A stretch of DNA of 64,000 nucleotides from Actinomadura mexicana (GCF_900188105.1 NZ_FZNP01000006.1:186001-250000), one strand, 5' to 3'; positions 41,092-50,179 are shown, counted from the stretch's first letter. The notes: a model not told the origin generated them from the sequence alone. Program-made: numbers and translations.

Positions 41092-43219
41092 CCCGCAGGC
41101 TCGCCCGATCCGGCCCGGCCTCGCGCGCGGGGCGGGAGGGCAGGATCCGCCGCAGCGGCCCGGGGAGCCACCAGTTCGCCTCGCCGAACAGCTCCATCAG
41201 CGCCGGGACGAGCACCAGCCGCACGACGGTCGCGTCGATCAGGATCGCGACGCCCAGGCCGAGTCCCATCTGCTTGACGGCGACGTCCGCGCCGAGCAGC
41301 ACCGACAGGAACACCATCACCATGATGGCGGCCGCCGCGCTGATCACGCGGGCGGTGCGCGACAGGCCGAGCGCGACCGCCTCGCGGGTGGCCACGCCCT
41401 CCTCGTAGATCTCGCGGATGCGGGACACCAGGAACACCTCGTAGTCCATGGACAGCCCGAACAGGATCGGGAACATCATCAGCGGCACCCACGTGGTGAC
41501 GGGCATGTCCGTCGGGAAGCCGAGCGCGCGCCCCGCCCACCCCCACTGGACGACGGCCGTCAGCACCCCGTACGCGGCCGCGATGGACAGCAGGTTCATC
41601 AGGGCGGCCTGCACCGCCACCGTGACCGACCGGACGAGCCCGACGAGCAGCAGCAGCGACAGGCCGACGACCACGGCGATCAGCAGCGGCAACCGGGTGG
41701 AGACGCTCTCGGCGAAGTCGATCGAGGCGGCGTTCGGGCCGCCGACGTAGGCGCGGGCGCCCGTCCCCGCGACGGCGCCGGGGATGACCTCGTCGCGCAG
41801 CGTGTGGACGAGCTCGGGCGTCCGCTCGTCCTGGGGGCCGGTCTCCGGGAACGCCATGACGATGGCGGCCTTCCCGTCCCGGCTGGGGCGCGGGGGCTGG
41901 ACGGCGGCGACGCCCGGCGTCGCGCGGACCGCGCCGGCGATCCGTCCCGCCTCCGCCGGGCCGCCGCCCTCGGTGACGATGACCAGCGGCGCGGCGGTCC
42001 CGGCCCCGAAGCCCTTCGCCATGATCTGGCTGGCCTGGTAGCCGCTGTGGTCGTGCGGCTGGGTGCTGGAGTCCGGCAGGCTCAGCCGCATCGACAGCGC
42101 CGGCACGGCGAGGACCAGCAGGACGGCCGCCGCGCACAGCCCGGCGACGACCGGGTGCGCCTGCACGACCCGCGCCCAGCGCTCGGCGAGCGGGCGGCGG
42201 GCCCGGCCGAGGCCGGGGACGCGGAGCCGGTCGATGGCGTGCCCGGCGAAGCCGAGCAGCGCGGGCAGCAGCGTCACGGCGGCGAGCATCGTCATCAGCA
42301 CCGCGACGCCGGCCGCGACCGCCACGCCGTTCAGCAGCTTCTGCTGCATGATGAACAGGCCCATGAGCGCGATCACGACGGTGGTGCCGGCGAACAGCAC
42401 GGCCCGTCCCGCGGTGGTGACGGCGGTGACCGCCGCCTCCTCCGGGCCGGCGCCGGCGTGCATCTCCTCCCGGTGGCGGGTGACGATGAACAGCGCGTAG
42501 TCGATGCCGACGCCGAGCCCGATGAGCGCCGCGATGATGGGGCTGAAGGAGGGCGCGGGCAGCAGGTGCCCGAGCAGCATGATCAGCGCGAGCCCGGTGC
42601 CGATGCCGAACAGCGCGGTCACGATGGGCAGCCCCATCGCCGGCACCGACCCGAACGCGACCAGCAGGATGACGATGGCGGCGAGCAGGCCGATGCCCTC
42701 GGACGGGCCGCCGCCCGGCGTCTCGGCGGAGTCCACGGCCGAGCCCCCGAGTTGTATCCGGACGGGCCCGGAGTCGGCGCGCACGTCGTCCAGGAGCGCG
42801 GTCACCTCCGTCCTCGGCATGTCGTCGGACGAGACGTCGAGGCCGCCGGTCGCGAACGCGGTCCTGCCGTCCCCGGAGATCTGCCCGGGCGTCTCGTACG
42901 GCGACGACACCGAGGTGACGTGCGGCGTCCTGGCGAGCCTGTCGACCGCCTGCTCGACGCGCGCCTTCACCCGCGGGTCCCGGACGCCGCCGTCGGCGTG
43001 CACCGCCAGCGTGATGGAGTCGCCGCTGCGCTGCGGGAAATGCTCCTCCAGCAGGTCCGACGCCTTCGCCGAGCCGGAGCCGCCGCCGGAGAAGTCGTTC
43101 AGGGGCTCGGCGGCGAAGCCGAAGCCGAGCGTCATGACGGCGATCGTGCCGACGATCCAGCCCGCCAGCGTCAGGCGCCGTCTCCGGTAGCAGAACCGGG
43201 CCAGCCTTGCGAGTCTCAT
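41078..43219 (-). CDS. MMPL-family RND transporter
   Basis: A 713-residue polytopic protein with twelve predicted helices and two extracellular loops, the MMPL layout. Key parts are GIGVDYALFIVTRHREEMHAG (Asp-Tyr proton-relay pair in helix 4 equivalents; here GVGIDYALF) and the matching FGLSMDYEVFLVSRIREIYEEG in the second half. MMPLs export lipids or small molecules with proton energy. ATG 43219 follows GGAGGCGGTACCC. The transported compound is unknown. It is convergent with kstR2 and has a repeat-rich leader. Confidence 0.92.
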   Translation of the reverse strand: MRLARLARFCYRRRRLTLAGWIVGTIAVMTLGFGFAAEPLNDFSGGGSGSAKASDLLEEHFPQRSGDSITLAVHADGGVRDPRVKARVEQAVDRLARTPHVTSVSSPYETPGQISGDGRTAFATGGLDVSSDDMPRTEVTALLDDVRADSGPVRIQLGGSAVDSAETPGGGPSEGIGLLAAIVILLVAFGSVPAMGLPIVTALFGIGTGLALIMLLGHLLPAPSFSPIIAALIGLGVGIDYALFIVTRHREEMHAGAGPEEAAVTAVTTAGRAVLFAGTTVVIALMGLFIMQQKLLNGVAVAAGVAVLMTMLAAVTLLPALLGFAGHAIDRLRVPGLGRARRPLAERWARVVQAHPVVAGLCAAAVLLVLAVPALSMRLSLPDSSTQPHDHSGYQASQIMAKGFGAGTAAPLVIVTEGGGPAEAGRIAGAVRATPGVAAVQPPRPSRDGKAAIVMAFPETGPQDERTPELVHTLRDEVIPGAVAGTGARAYVGGPNAASIDFAESVSTRLPLLIAVVVGLSLLLLVGLVRSVTVAVQAALMNLLSIAAAYGVLTAVVQWGWAGRALGFPTDMPVTTWVPLMMFPILFGLSMDYEVFLVSRIREIYEEGVATREAVALGLSRTARVISAAAAIMVMVFLSVLLGADVAVKQMGLGLGVAILIDATVVRLVLVPALMELFGEANWWLPGPLRRILPSRPAREAGPDRASLRASAG

Positions 43220-43346
43220 GGGTACCGCCTCCGCGGACGCGCGCTTCCGCGGACGCGCCGCACCTGGGGATGTGCTTGCGGGCTCAGCGTCCTCTCCGGT
43301 TGAGCCCGCGGGCATCCGGCGGACGGTGTCACCTAGGGAGGCCGGC

Positions 43347-43388
43347 TACATCCGCCGGAGTACATCCGGCGCGGTACGTCCGGCGCGG
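43347..43388. repeat. three 14-nt tandem repeats upstream of the MMPL gene
   Basis: TACATCCGCCGGAG (43347), TACATCCGGCGCGG (43361) and TACGTCCGGCGCGG (43375) run head to tail. A looser copy, GCATCCGGCGGACGG, lies at about 43312. They stand 130-170 bases upstream of the MMPL start and 120 bases before the plus-strand small gene, so they could control either. Confidence 0.7.
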
Positions 43389-43508
43389 TATCCCACGGTC
43401 CGAGGGCCGGAAGGCCCATAGTGTGCTTAGTCACGATTTGCGGAGTAGGAGTGACGCTTTGGTCCGTGGGGACGCTGTTAAGGGAGAGACCTACCGGGGG
43501 AGGGCGGC

Positions 43509-43739
43509 ATGACGGCTCGGCAGGGGGCCGCCGGGCGCGAGGAGCCCATGCCCGCGGCCCTGCGCGCCGCGACCGCGCGCGCTCTTCAGGAGCAGTTCCC
43601 GGGCGTGCGGGTCTGGTACGGCGAGGCGACGGGGTCCTGGTGGGCCATGGTGCCGCTGCGCGAGGGCCCGCGGCTGCTGGAGGCGCCGTCCTCGCAGCAG
43701 CTCCGCGAGGAGATCATGAGCATCCGGTCGCGGGGATGA
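43509..43739 (+). CDS. small conserved hypothetical protein
   Basis: A 76-residue protein with PGVRVWYGEATGSWWAMVPLREGPRLLEAPSSQQL. Short proteins with this W(F/Y)G-x-x-T-G-x-WWA pattern are common in actinomycetes; no function is known to me. ATG 43509 is well placed after GGGGGAGGG. A terminator-like hairpin lies 210 bases downstream. Confidence 0.7.
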   Translation: MTARQGAAGREEPMPAALRAATARALQEQFPGVRVWYGEATGSWWAMVPLREGPRLLEAPSSQQLREEIMSIRSRG

Positions 43740-43950
43740 GCCCGTCTTGACCGAGATCCGCCGTCGCCTGCAGTTCGTGACGCCCGCAGGCGGTGAACGC
43801 CTGCTGCCGGGGAACGCCTTACAAATCGCGCACGGCGCGTCTTGCTTCGCCGCCCGCCGGGAACGGGGCGCGATCCGTTCCCAGCGGGCGTCTCTGAGGA
43901 AACTAACCCGAAAAGTCTTCGGGCACAAGCGCTTGCTCGGTTTCATCCTC

Positions 43951-43974
43951 GGGGCGGCGCCTCGGCGCCGCCCC
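43951..43974. terminator. terminator hairpin between convergent genes
   Basis: GGGGCGGCGCC (43951-43961) pairs with 43964-43974 across a two-base loop, in practice a 10-bp stem with a tetraloop. It sits 16 bases after the minus-strand Dabb gene stop. A short CTCTCC run follows on the plus strand. The 43740-43950 stretch before it contains no gene, only a KstR2-like box (see findings). Confidence 0.6.
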
Positions 43975-43989
43975 TCTCCGACCGTTCCG

Positions 43990-44289
43990 CTACAGCTCGT
44001 ACTGGATGGACGCGCGCTCCGCCGTGATCGGCGTGATGTACCCGTCGACCGCCGCGCGGTGCACCGGATGGTCGCGGTAGACGAGGTAGGCGTCCAGGTC
44101 GGCGAAGTCCGCGACCACAGCGAAGTCGTACGCGCCGGGGTTCACTCCGGCGTTCACCCCCACGCCGTACTCGCGGATCTCCGGGATCGCGCCGGGCAGC
44201 TCGCCGAGCTTCGCCGCGACCTCGTCCTGCTGGCCGGTCGTCGTGCCTTCGGTCCATCTGAACAGCGCTATGTGCCGGAAACCACTCAT
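43990..44289 (-). CDS. Dabb (stress-responsive A/B barrel) domain protein
   Basis: A 99-residue protein: MSGFRHIALFRWTEGTTTGQ, ALF-type strand, then YDFAVVADFADLDAYLVYRDHPVHRAAV, which is the Dabb signature. Dabb proteins are small dimeric alpha+beta barrels; some are cyclases or stress proteins. The substrate is unknown. It is followed in the same direction upstream by the flavodoxin-like gene, 29 bases away. Confidence 0.87.
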   Translation of the reverse strand: MSGFRHIALFRWTEGTTTGQQDEVAAKLGELPGAIPEIREYGVGVNAGVNPGAYDFAVVADFADLDAYLVYRDHPVHRAAVDGYITPITAERASIQYEL

Positions 44290-44318
44290 GGCGGAACGCT
44301 ACAGGCGGCCCACCCGTC

Positions 44319-44774
44319 TCAAACGTCTCCGAGCTCCGCAGCCATGATCGCGCCGAGTTCCCAGCACGCCTCAAGGTCGGCCTTGCCTGGCTCGCCCGTC
44401 ACCACCACCGGCGGCTGGACGGCCTTCCAGCTCAGCCCGGTGGTGATGGCCTCCAGGGCCCGCACGGCGCCGGTGGCGTCGTTGTTGCCGTGCAGGAAGG
44501 CGCCGAACGGGCGGCGGACCGTCTCCTCCAGGCAGGGGTAGTAGATCTGGTCGAAGAAGTGCTTCAGCGCACCGGACAGGTAGCCGAGGTTGACCGGCGA
44601 GCCCAGAAGGTAGCCGTCCGCCTCCAGGACGTCCACGGACGTGGCGGCCAGCGCCGCGCGGGACACGACCTCCACGCCCCGGATCTCATCGGTCGACGCG
44701 CCGGCGCGCACCGCCTCGACCATCGCCTGGACGGACGGCGACGGCGTGTGGTGGACGAGCAGGAGCCTCTTCAT
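44319..44774 (-). CDS. flavodoxin-fold NAD(P)H:FMN oxidoreductase
   Basis: A 151-residue protein starting MKRLLLVHHTPSPSVQAMVEAV, the FMN phosphate-binding loop, with the middle motif GYLLGSPVNLGYLSGALKHFFDQ (stack for the isoalloxazine ring) and FGAFLHGNNDATGAVRAL. It probably carries FMN and reduces quinone-like or other small substrates. ATG 44774 is chosen because the family starts at MKRLL. It is likely co-transcribed with the Dabb gene. Confidence 0.83.
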   Translation of the reverse strand: MKRLLLVHHTPSPSVQAMVEAVRAGASTDEIRGVEVVSRAALAATSVDVLEADGYLLGSPVNLGYLSGALKHFFDQIYYPCLEETVRRPFGAFLHGNNDATGAVRALEAITTGLSWKAVQPPVVVTGEPGKADLEACWELGAIMAAELGDV

Positions 44775-44938
44775 CACCACGAGGCTAGCGGTGTCCCGGC
44801 CCCCCGGCCGGGTATGGCCCGGTGGTGGCGTCCGTCCGCGTTTCGGACCGTACGCTGAGTCAAGGCCCCATAACAACGACCGAACCCGGGAATGAGTTCC
44901 GGAAGATCTTGGTTGGGGGCCTAGCGGAGGTGTGCTTC

Positions 44939-46636
44939 GTGCTATCGGACGAGTCTTTGCGGAGGGGCGGCCTTTCCCGCCCTCCGGCCGGGGGCGGGCC
45001 GGGTGCGGTGCCTCATGCGCCCCCCGTCTGGCCGCTCGCGCTGACCGCGGCCCTGGTCGCCGCGCTGATAGCGGTGCCCGCGTTCGCGGATCCCCCGCAC
45101 TGGCTCGGCCGGCTGTCCGAGCTCGTCACCGGCAGCCCGCTGAAGCCGGAGCACGCCGTCGTGCTGGCCCTCGCGCTCGCGCTCGTCGCCCGAGGCGTGC
45201 TGCTGCGCCGCCGCGCCGCCTGGTACGGGCTCGTCACGCTCGCGCTCCTCGGGCTGCTCGCCGTGGTGTCCGGCGAGGACCCGGCGTGGCGGCTCCCGCT
45301 GCTCGCCGCCGCCCTCGGCGGCCTGTGGCTGGAGCGCGGCCGGTTCCCCGTGCGCCCGCACCCCGAGCGCGTCCGCTCGGCCGTGCGGACCGGCGCGCTG
45401 CTGCTCGCCGCCGCGACCCTCTTCTCCCTGATCTTCGGCGGGGTGTCGGTCCGGTCGGTCGGCGACGTCGCCAGCGGCCTCGGCGCCACCGGCGCGCCCA
45501 TGGACGGGGCGTCCTGGCTGCCGGGCGTGCTCGGCCTTGCCGGAGCCGCGGGGCTGCTCGTGCTGGTGATCACCCTTCTCGCGCCCGACCCCGCTCCCCC
45601 GCCCGGCGACGAGGCGGAGCGCGGCCGCGTCGCGGGCCTGGTCCTGCACCCCGGCTCCGACACCCTCGCCCCGTTCGCGCTGCGCCGCGACAAGGCGTAC
45701 GTGTTCAGTGCGGACGGCCGCGCCGCGATCGGCTACCGGGTCCTGTTCGGCATGGCGGTGGCGGGCGGCGACCCGGTCGGCGACCCCGCCTCCCACGCCG
45801 ACGCCGTCCGGGCGTTCCTCGCGATGTGCAGGACGACGGGCTGGCGCCCGGCCGTCCTCGGCGCGAGCGACGCCCTGCTGCCCGCCTGGGGGCAGCGCCG
45901 CTCGATCGGCTTCGGCGACGAGGTCGTCATCCGTCCCGCCGAGTTCACGCTGTCCGGGCGGAAGATGCGCAACGTCCGGCAGGCCGTCAAGCGCACCGAG
46001 AACTCCGGCGTCTCTTCCGAGATCCTCCCCGAACGGGAGCTCACGCCCGCGCTCCGCGAGAAGCTGCTGAACGTCGCGTCCAGCTCCCTCGGCGGCGCGG
46101 CCGAGCGCGGCTTCTCCATGAACCTGGACGAGCTGCTCACCGGGTACCACCCGGGAGCGATCGTCGCCGTCGCCTACGGCGAGGACAAGGAGCCCATCGC
46201 GTTCCAGCGCTACGTCACCGCGGGCCAGGGCGTCAGCCTGGACGCGATGCGCCGCACCCCCGGCGGTCCCAACGGCGTCAACGAGCGCCTCATCGTCGAG
46301 ATGGTCGAGTACGCCGCCGGGCACGGGCACGGGCTCGTCTCGCTGAACTTCGCCGCCTTCCGCGAACTGCTGGACGCCGGCGAGCGCGGCCTGCTGGAGA
46401 GAGCCGGCTACCGGGCGCTGCACCTGCTCGACCCGTGGATCGCGGTGGAGTCGCTGTACCTGTTCGACAGGAAGTTCCGGCCGTCCTACAAGCCGCGCAG
46501 CGTGGTCTTCCGGTCCTGGTTCGACATCGCGTGGCTGGCGGCGGCGCTGCTCACGCTGGAGTTCGGCCGGACGCGCCCCGCCCAGCGCGCCGCCGGCCCG
46601 ATCACCGAACCCGTCCACCACCTGGGCCGCCCCTGA
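44939..46636 (+). CDS. lysylphosphatidylglycerol-synthase-like (DUF2156) membrane protein
   Basis: A 565-residue protein. The first 220 residues hold five or six hydrophobic helices. The cytosolic C-terminal half is the DUF2156/MprF synthetase domain, a tandem GNAT-like fold, with LRRDKAYVFSADGRAAIGYRV, GWRPAVLGASDALLP, MRNVRQAVKRTENSGV and VESLYLFDRKFRPSYKPR. MprF adds amino acids from aminoacyl-tRNA to phosphatidylglycerol and changes surface charge. This version lacks the eight-helix flippase part. GTG 44939 follows GCGGAGG. Substrate amino acid is unknown. Confidence 0.87.
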   Translation: MLSDESLRRGGLSRPPAGGGPGAVPHAPPVWPLALTAALVAALIAVPAFADPPHWLGRLSELVTGSPLKPEHAVVLALALALVARGVLLRRRAAWYGLVTLALLGLLAVVSGEDPAWRLPLLAAALGGLWLERGRFPVRPHPERVRSAVRTGALLLAAATLFSLIFGGVSVRSVGDVASGLGATGAPMDGASWLPGVLGLAGAAGLLVLVITLLAPDPAPPPGDEAERGRVAGLVLHPGSDTLAPFALRRDKAYVFSADGRAAIGYRVLFGMAVAGGDPVGDPASHADAVRAFLAMCRTTGWRPAVLGASDALLPAWGQRRSIGFGDEVVIRPAEFTLSGRKMRNVRQAVKRTENSGVSSEILPERELTPALREKLLNVASSSLGGAAERGFSMNLDELLTGYHPGAIVAVAYGEDKEPIAFQRYVTAGQGVSLDAMRRTPGGPNGVNERLIVEMVEYAAGHGHGLVSLNFAAFRELLDAGERGLLERAGYRALHLLDPWIAVESLYLFDRKFRPSYKPRSVVFRSWFDIAWLAAALLTLEFGRTRPAQRAAGPITEPVHHLGRP

Positions 46637-46705
46637 GGCGATCCCCGGCTCGGCGGCACGTCCTAGAACGTGATTCTATGGAGTCCCCGCCTGAGAGGAT
46701 CGCGC

Positions 46706-47878
46706 ATGAGCAGCACGGTGCAGGGTCACTGCGATCCGGCGTTCGGACGCGTCCGCGAGGTGTTCGAGGAGCACTTCGCCGAGGGACGCGAGCTGGGCGC
46801 CGCCGTCGCCGTCTACGCGGGCGACCGCAAGGTCGTCGACCTGTGGGGCGGTGTCGCCGACCGCCGGACGGGGCGCGAATGGCGGCCCGACACGCCCTGC
46901 TTCGGGTTCTCCTGCACCAAGGCGGTGACGGCCGCGGCGGCGCTGCTGCTCGCCGAGCGCGGCGCCTACGACCTCGACGGCCCGGTCACGGACTGGTGGC
47001 CGGAGTTCGGCGCCGCGGGCAAGGACGGCGCGACGGCCGCTCACCTGCTGTCGCACCAGGTGGGCCTGCCCGCGTTCGCGCGTCTGGTGCCGGCGGAGGA
47101 GGCCGCCGACGCCCCGGCCCGCGCGGCGGAACTGGCAGCGCAGGAGCCCGAGTGGACGCCCGGTGAGGGCCACGGCTACCACGCGCTGACCTACGGCTGG
47201 CTGGCCGGCGAGATCGTCCGCCGCCATTCCGGTGGACGGACGGTCGGCGCGTTCGTCAAGGACGCGTTCGCCCGCGACCTGGACCTGTGGATCGGGGCCC
47301 CGGACGAGGTGATCGAGCGGGCCGCGAAGCTGTCGGCGGGCCGGCGCTCCGGGGGCGGGGCCGACGCGCCCGGGACCACCGAGCACGACGTCCTGACCCG
47401 GCTCGCCGAGGCCTACACCGACCCGCAGAGCCTGATGAACCGGTCGCTGAACAACCCGCACCCGGGCAGGGGCGGCTACAACAACCCGGTCGTGCTGCGC
47501 GCCGGGTGGCCGGCCGCCGGGATGACGGCCACCGCGCCCGCGCTCGCCCACTTCTACCGCGACCTCATCGCGGGCCGGATCGTGCGACCGGACACGCTGC
47601 GCGAGGCCGTCCGCCCGCGCGTCAGCGGCCCCGACCGCACGCTGCTCGTCCGGAGCTCCTTCGGCCTCGGATTCATGCGCCCCTCGCAGACCTTCTTCAC
47701 CCCGAGGGCGGGACGGGAGTCGGCGTTCGGCCACACCGGCGCGGGCGGCTCGGTCGGGCTCGGCGACACCGAGGCCGGGCTCGCGCTCGCCTACCTGCCG
47801 AACCTGATGGGCGACCAGGCGTCCGGCGACCTGCGCGCCTACCGGCTGACGCAGGCGGCGTACGCATCGCTGTCGTGA
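46706..47878 (+). CDS. serine hydrolase, beta-lactamase class C / EstB type
   Basis: A 390-residue protein with the nucleophile motif Ser69-Cys-Thr-Lys72 (FGFSCTKAVTAAAAL), the tyrosine element GYHALTYGW near residue 160 and HTGAGGS near the end in place of KTG. Members of this group are esterases acting on small esters rather than true beta-lactamases. No signal peptide is present, so it acts in the cytosol. ATG 46706 follows GAGAGGAT. Confidence 0.88.
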   Translation: MSSTVQGHCDPAFGRVREVFEEHFAEGRELGAAVAVYAGDRKVVDLWGGVADRRTGREWRPDTPCFGFSCTKAVTAAAALLLAERGAYDLDGPVTDWWPEFGAAGKDGATAAHLLSHQVGLPAFARLVPAEEAADAPARAAELAAQEPEWTPGEGHGYHALTYGWLAGEIVRRHSGGRTVGAFVKDAFARDLDLWIGAPDEVIERAAKLSAGRRSGGGADAPGTTEHDVLTRLAEAYTDPQSLMNRSLNNPHPGRGGYNNPVVLRAGWPAAGMTATAPALAHFYRDLIAGRIVRPDTLREAVRPRVSGPDRTLLVRSSFGLGFMRPSQTFFTPRAGRESAFGHTGAGGSVGLGDTEAGLALAYLPNLMGDQASGDLRAYRLTQAAYASLS

Positions 47879-47939
47879 GGGCGCGCCGCTGTCCGTGAGG
47901 GGCGCCGCGCCGTCGTGAGGGAGCGGTAGCGTCCTGCCC

Positions 47940-48635
47940 ATGGACGTACACGATCTGCATCCCTGGCCGTCCACACCACAGGAGGCCGAGGCGATCCAGG
48001 ACCGGCTGCGTCCGATGCTCGAACTCGGCGTGCCGGGCCCGGCCGCGCCGCGCACCGTCGCGGGCCTGGACGTCTCCTATGCGGGCGACGGCGGCGGCGC
48101 GGGTGACCGGCTGGCCGCGGCCGTGGTCGTCCTGGACGCGGCGACGCTGGAGGTCGTGGAGGAGTCGGTCGCCGTGGGGACGGCCGCGTTCCCCTACGTC
48201 CCGGGCCTGTTCGCGTTCCGGGAGCTGCCCACGTTGCTCGACGCGCTTCGCGCCCTGGAGACCACGCCCGACCTGCTCGTCTGCGACGGTTTCGGTCTCG
48301 CGCACCCGCGCCGCTTCGGGCTCGCGTGCCACCTCGGCGTGCTGACCGGCCTGCCGTCCATCGGCGTCGGGAAGACCGCGTTCATCGGGACGTACGAGCA
48401 GCCGGGCCCCCGGCGCGGCGACGCGAGCCCGTTGCTGGACGGCGGCGAGACCGTCGGGCGGGTGCTGCGGACCCGCGACGGCGTGAAGCCGGTGTTCGTG
48501 TCCGTCGGCCACCGCACCGGCCTCGACGCCGCGTGCCGCACCGTCCTCGCCCTGACGCCCGAGTACCGGCTGCCGGAGACGACGCGCAGGGCCGACCGGC
48601 TGTCGCGCGACGCACTCGCCGCGCGCTCCGGGTAG
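47940..48635 (+). CDS. nfi: endonuclease V
   Basis: Endonuclease V nicks DNA one phosphodiester 3' to deoxyinosine and starts repair of deaminated adenine. The 231-residue protein has all catalytic acids in place: Asp44 (AGLDVSYAG), Glu95 (YVPGLFAFRELP) and Asp116 (LVCDGFGLAHPRRFGLA), plus SIGVGKTAFIG. Length is normal. It has no close ribosome site, and the preceding hydrolase gene ends 60 bases upstream. Confidence 0.93.
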   Translation: MDVHDLHPWPSTPQEAEAIQDRLRPMLELGVPGPAAPRTVAGLDVSYAGDGGGAGDRLAAAVVVLDAATLEVVEESVAVGTAAFPYVPGLFAFRELPTLLDALRALETTPDLLVCDGFGLAHPRRFGLACHLGVLTGLPSIGVGKTAFIGTYEQPGPRRGDASPLLDGGETVGRVLRTRDGVKPVFVSVGHRTGLDAACRTVLALTPEYRLPETTRRADRLSRDALAARSG

Positions 48636-48721
48636 CGCATTCGCCCTGGAAGATGGCAGGCTCGTCGAAAGAAGCAGGCCGGGGGCCACATCAGGCCACC
48701 CGCGACCGCTGGACGGTGCCC

Positions 48722-49303
48722 ATGGAGACCCGGCCGATGCGGGCCGACGCCCGCCGCAACTACGAGCGACTCGTCACGACGGCTCGCACCGCCTTCACCG
48801 AGCACGGCACGGGCGCGTCCCTCGACGAGATCGCCAAACGGGCGGGCGTCGGATCGGGAACGCTCTACCGCCACTTCCCCACCCGGGACGCGCTGCTGCA
48901 CGCCGTCCTGCGCGAGCGGATCGACGGCCTGCTCGGGCACGCCGACGCGCTGCTGGCCGAACCGGACGCGGAGGCCGCGCTCGCCCGCTGGCTGCGCATC
49001 TACCTCGCGGGCGCGTCGAGCCCGCGCGGCACCTGCACCGTGATCATCGAGGCGATGGGGCCGGAGTGGGCGGCCACCGGGCTCGGCGCCGCGGCCGACG
49101 CCATCCGCGCCGCGCTCGGCCGACTGCTGGAGCGGGCACAGCGGGCCGGGGCGGTGCGCGCCGAGATCGACCCCGGCGACCTGCTGCGGCTCGCGAACGC
49201 GATCGGCGTGGCGTCCGAGCGCACCCCCGACCCCGGCGCGTACGCCGACCGGATGCTCACGCTGTTGTCCGGCGGGCTGCGCGCCGGGCAGGGGCCGCCT
49301 TGA
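48722..49303 (+). CDS. TetR-family regulator
   Basis: A 193-residue repressor with the helix-turn-helix at about residues 25-60 (GASLDEIAKRAGVGSGTLYRHFPTRDALL) and a compact ligand domain. ATG 48722 is chosen; ATG 48737 with GGAG nine bases before it is equally possible. It is followed by an operator-promoter region and the SDR gene, so it probably represses that gene. The inducer is unknown. Confidence 0.88.
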   Translation: METRPMRADARRNYERLVTTARTAFTEHGTGASLDEIAKRAGVGSGTLYRHFPTRDALLHAVLRERIDGLLGHADALLAEPDAEAALARWLRIYLAGASSPRGTCTVIIEAMGPEWAATGLGAAADAIRAALGRLLERAQRAGAVRAEIDPGDLLRLANAIGVASERTPDPGAYADRMLTLLSGGLRAGQGPP

Positions 49304-49329
49304 TCAGTTGACCAAGCGTTCGCTAGGTT
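49300..49329 (+). promoter_or_regulatory. SDR promoter with overlapping operator
   Basis: A promoter-like pair TTGATC (49300-49305) and TAGGTT (49324-49329) has an 18-base spacer. An imperfect 18-bp palindrome, ACCAAGCG-TT-CGCTAGGT (49311-49328), covers the spacer and -10 box. The arms agree at 7 of 8 positions. A bound TetR dimer would block transcription of the SDR gene starting at 49362. Confidence 0.6.
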
Positions 49330-49361
49330 GGCCGGGAGGCAACCGGCGACGAGGAGCGTTG

Positions 49362-50123
49362 ATGGGGCAGCTTGACGGCAAGGTGGCGCTGATCACCGGT
49401 GGCGCGCGCGGCATGGGCAAGGCGCACGTCCGCCGGTTCCTCGACGAGGGCGCCAGAGTGGTGTTCGGCGACGTCCTGGAGGAGGAGGGCGCCAAGCTGG
49501 CCGCCGACCTCGGGGACGGCGCCCGTTTCGTCCGGATGGACGTGTCCCGCGAGGAGGACTGGCAGCGGGCCGTCCAGACCGCGACGGAGACGTTCGGGGC
49601 GCTGAACGTCCTGGTCAACAATGCCGGGATCCTCCGGCACAAGACCATCGAGCACATGGCCGTCGACGAGTTCCGCCAGATCCTGGAGGTGAACCTGGTC
49701 GGCCAGTGGCTCGGGGTGAAGACGGTGACCGCCCCGATGCGCGCGGCGGGCGGCGGCTCGATCGTCAACGTGTCCTCGACCGAGGGCTTCATCGGCGCGG
49801 CCGGCCTGGCCGCCTACAGCGCCAGCAAGTTCGGCGTCCGCGGCCTGACCAAGTCCGCCGCCCGCGAGCTCGGCCGGTACGGCATCCGCGTGAACTCCAT
49901 CCACCCCGGCGGGGTGCTGACCCCCCTGACCATGCAGGACGACATCGTCTCGGCCACGGCCGCCAGCGCCGACGCGTTCATGAAGGCGCTCCCCCTCGGC
50001 CGCATGGGCAAGGCGCAGGAGATCACCGGACTCGTCGTCTTCCTCGCCTCGGACGACTCGACCTACTGCACCGGCAGCGAGGTCCTCGTCGACGGCGGCA
50101 TGCTCACGGGCGCCGGCTACTGA
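49362..50123 (+). CDS. short-chain dehydrogenase/reductase
   Basis: A 253-residue classical SDR: cofactor loop TGGARGMG (12-19), NNAG (86-89), catalytic Ser139, Tyr152 and Lys156 (AYSASKFG). The sequence start GQLDGKVALITGGARGMGKAHVR resembles 3-alpha/20-beta-hydroxysteroid dehydrogenases, but steroid activity is only a guess. Asp37 after the second strand (VVFGDVLE) favours NAD over NADP. ATG 49362 follows GAGGAGCG. Confidence 0.92.
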   Translation: MGQLDGKVALITGGARGMGKAHVRRFLDEGARVVFGDVLEEEGAKLAADLGDGARFVRMDVSREEDWQRAVQTATETFGALNVLVNNAGILRHKTIEHMAVDEFRQILEVNLVGQWLGVKTVTAPMRAAGGGSIVNVSSTEGFIGAAGLAAYSASKFGVRGLTKSAARELGRYGIRVNSIHPGGVLTPLTMQDDIVSATAASADAFMKALPLGRMGKAQEITGLVVFLASDDSTYCTGSEVLVDGGMLTGAGY

Positions 50124-50179
50124 ACGCGACGGGCCGCCGGTACCGGCTCGGACCCCCGCACCGGCGGCCCGTCACGCGT

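Noticed and set aside
40423..43219. kstR2-MMPL as a divergent regulator-efflux pair
   Set aside because: The two genes are convergent, not divergent, so no shared promoter exists; any control would need the distant MMPL leader.
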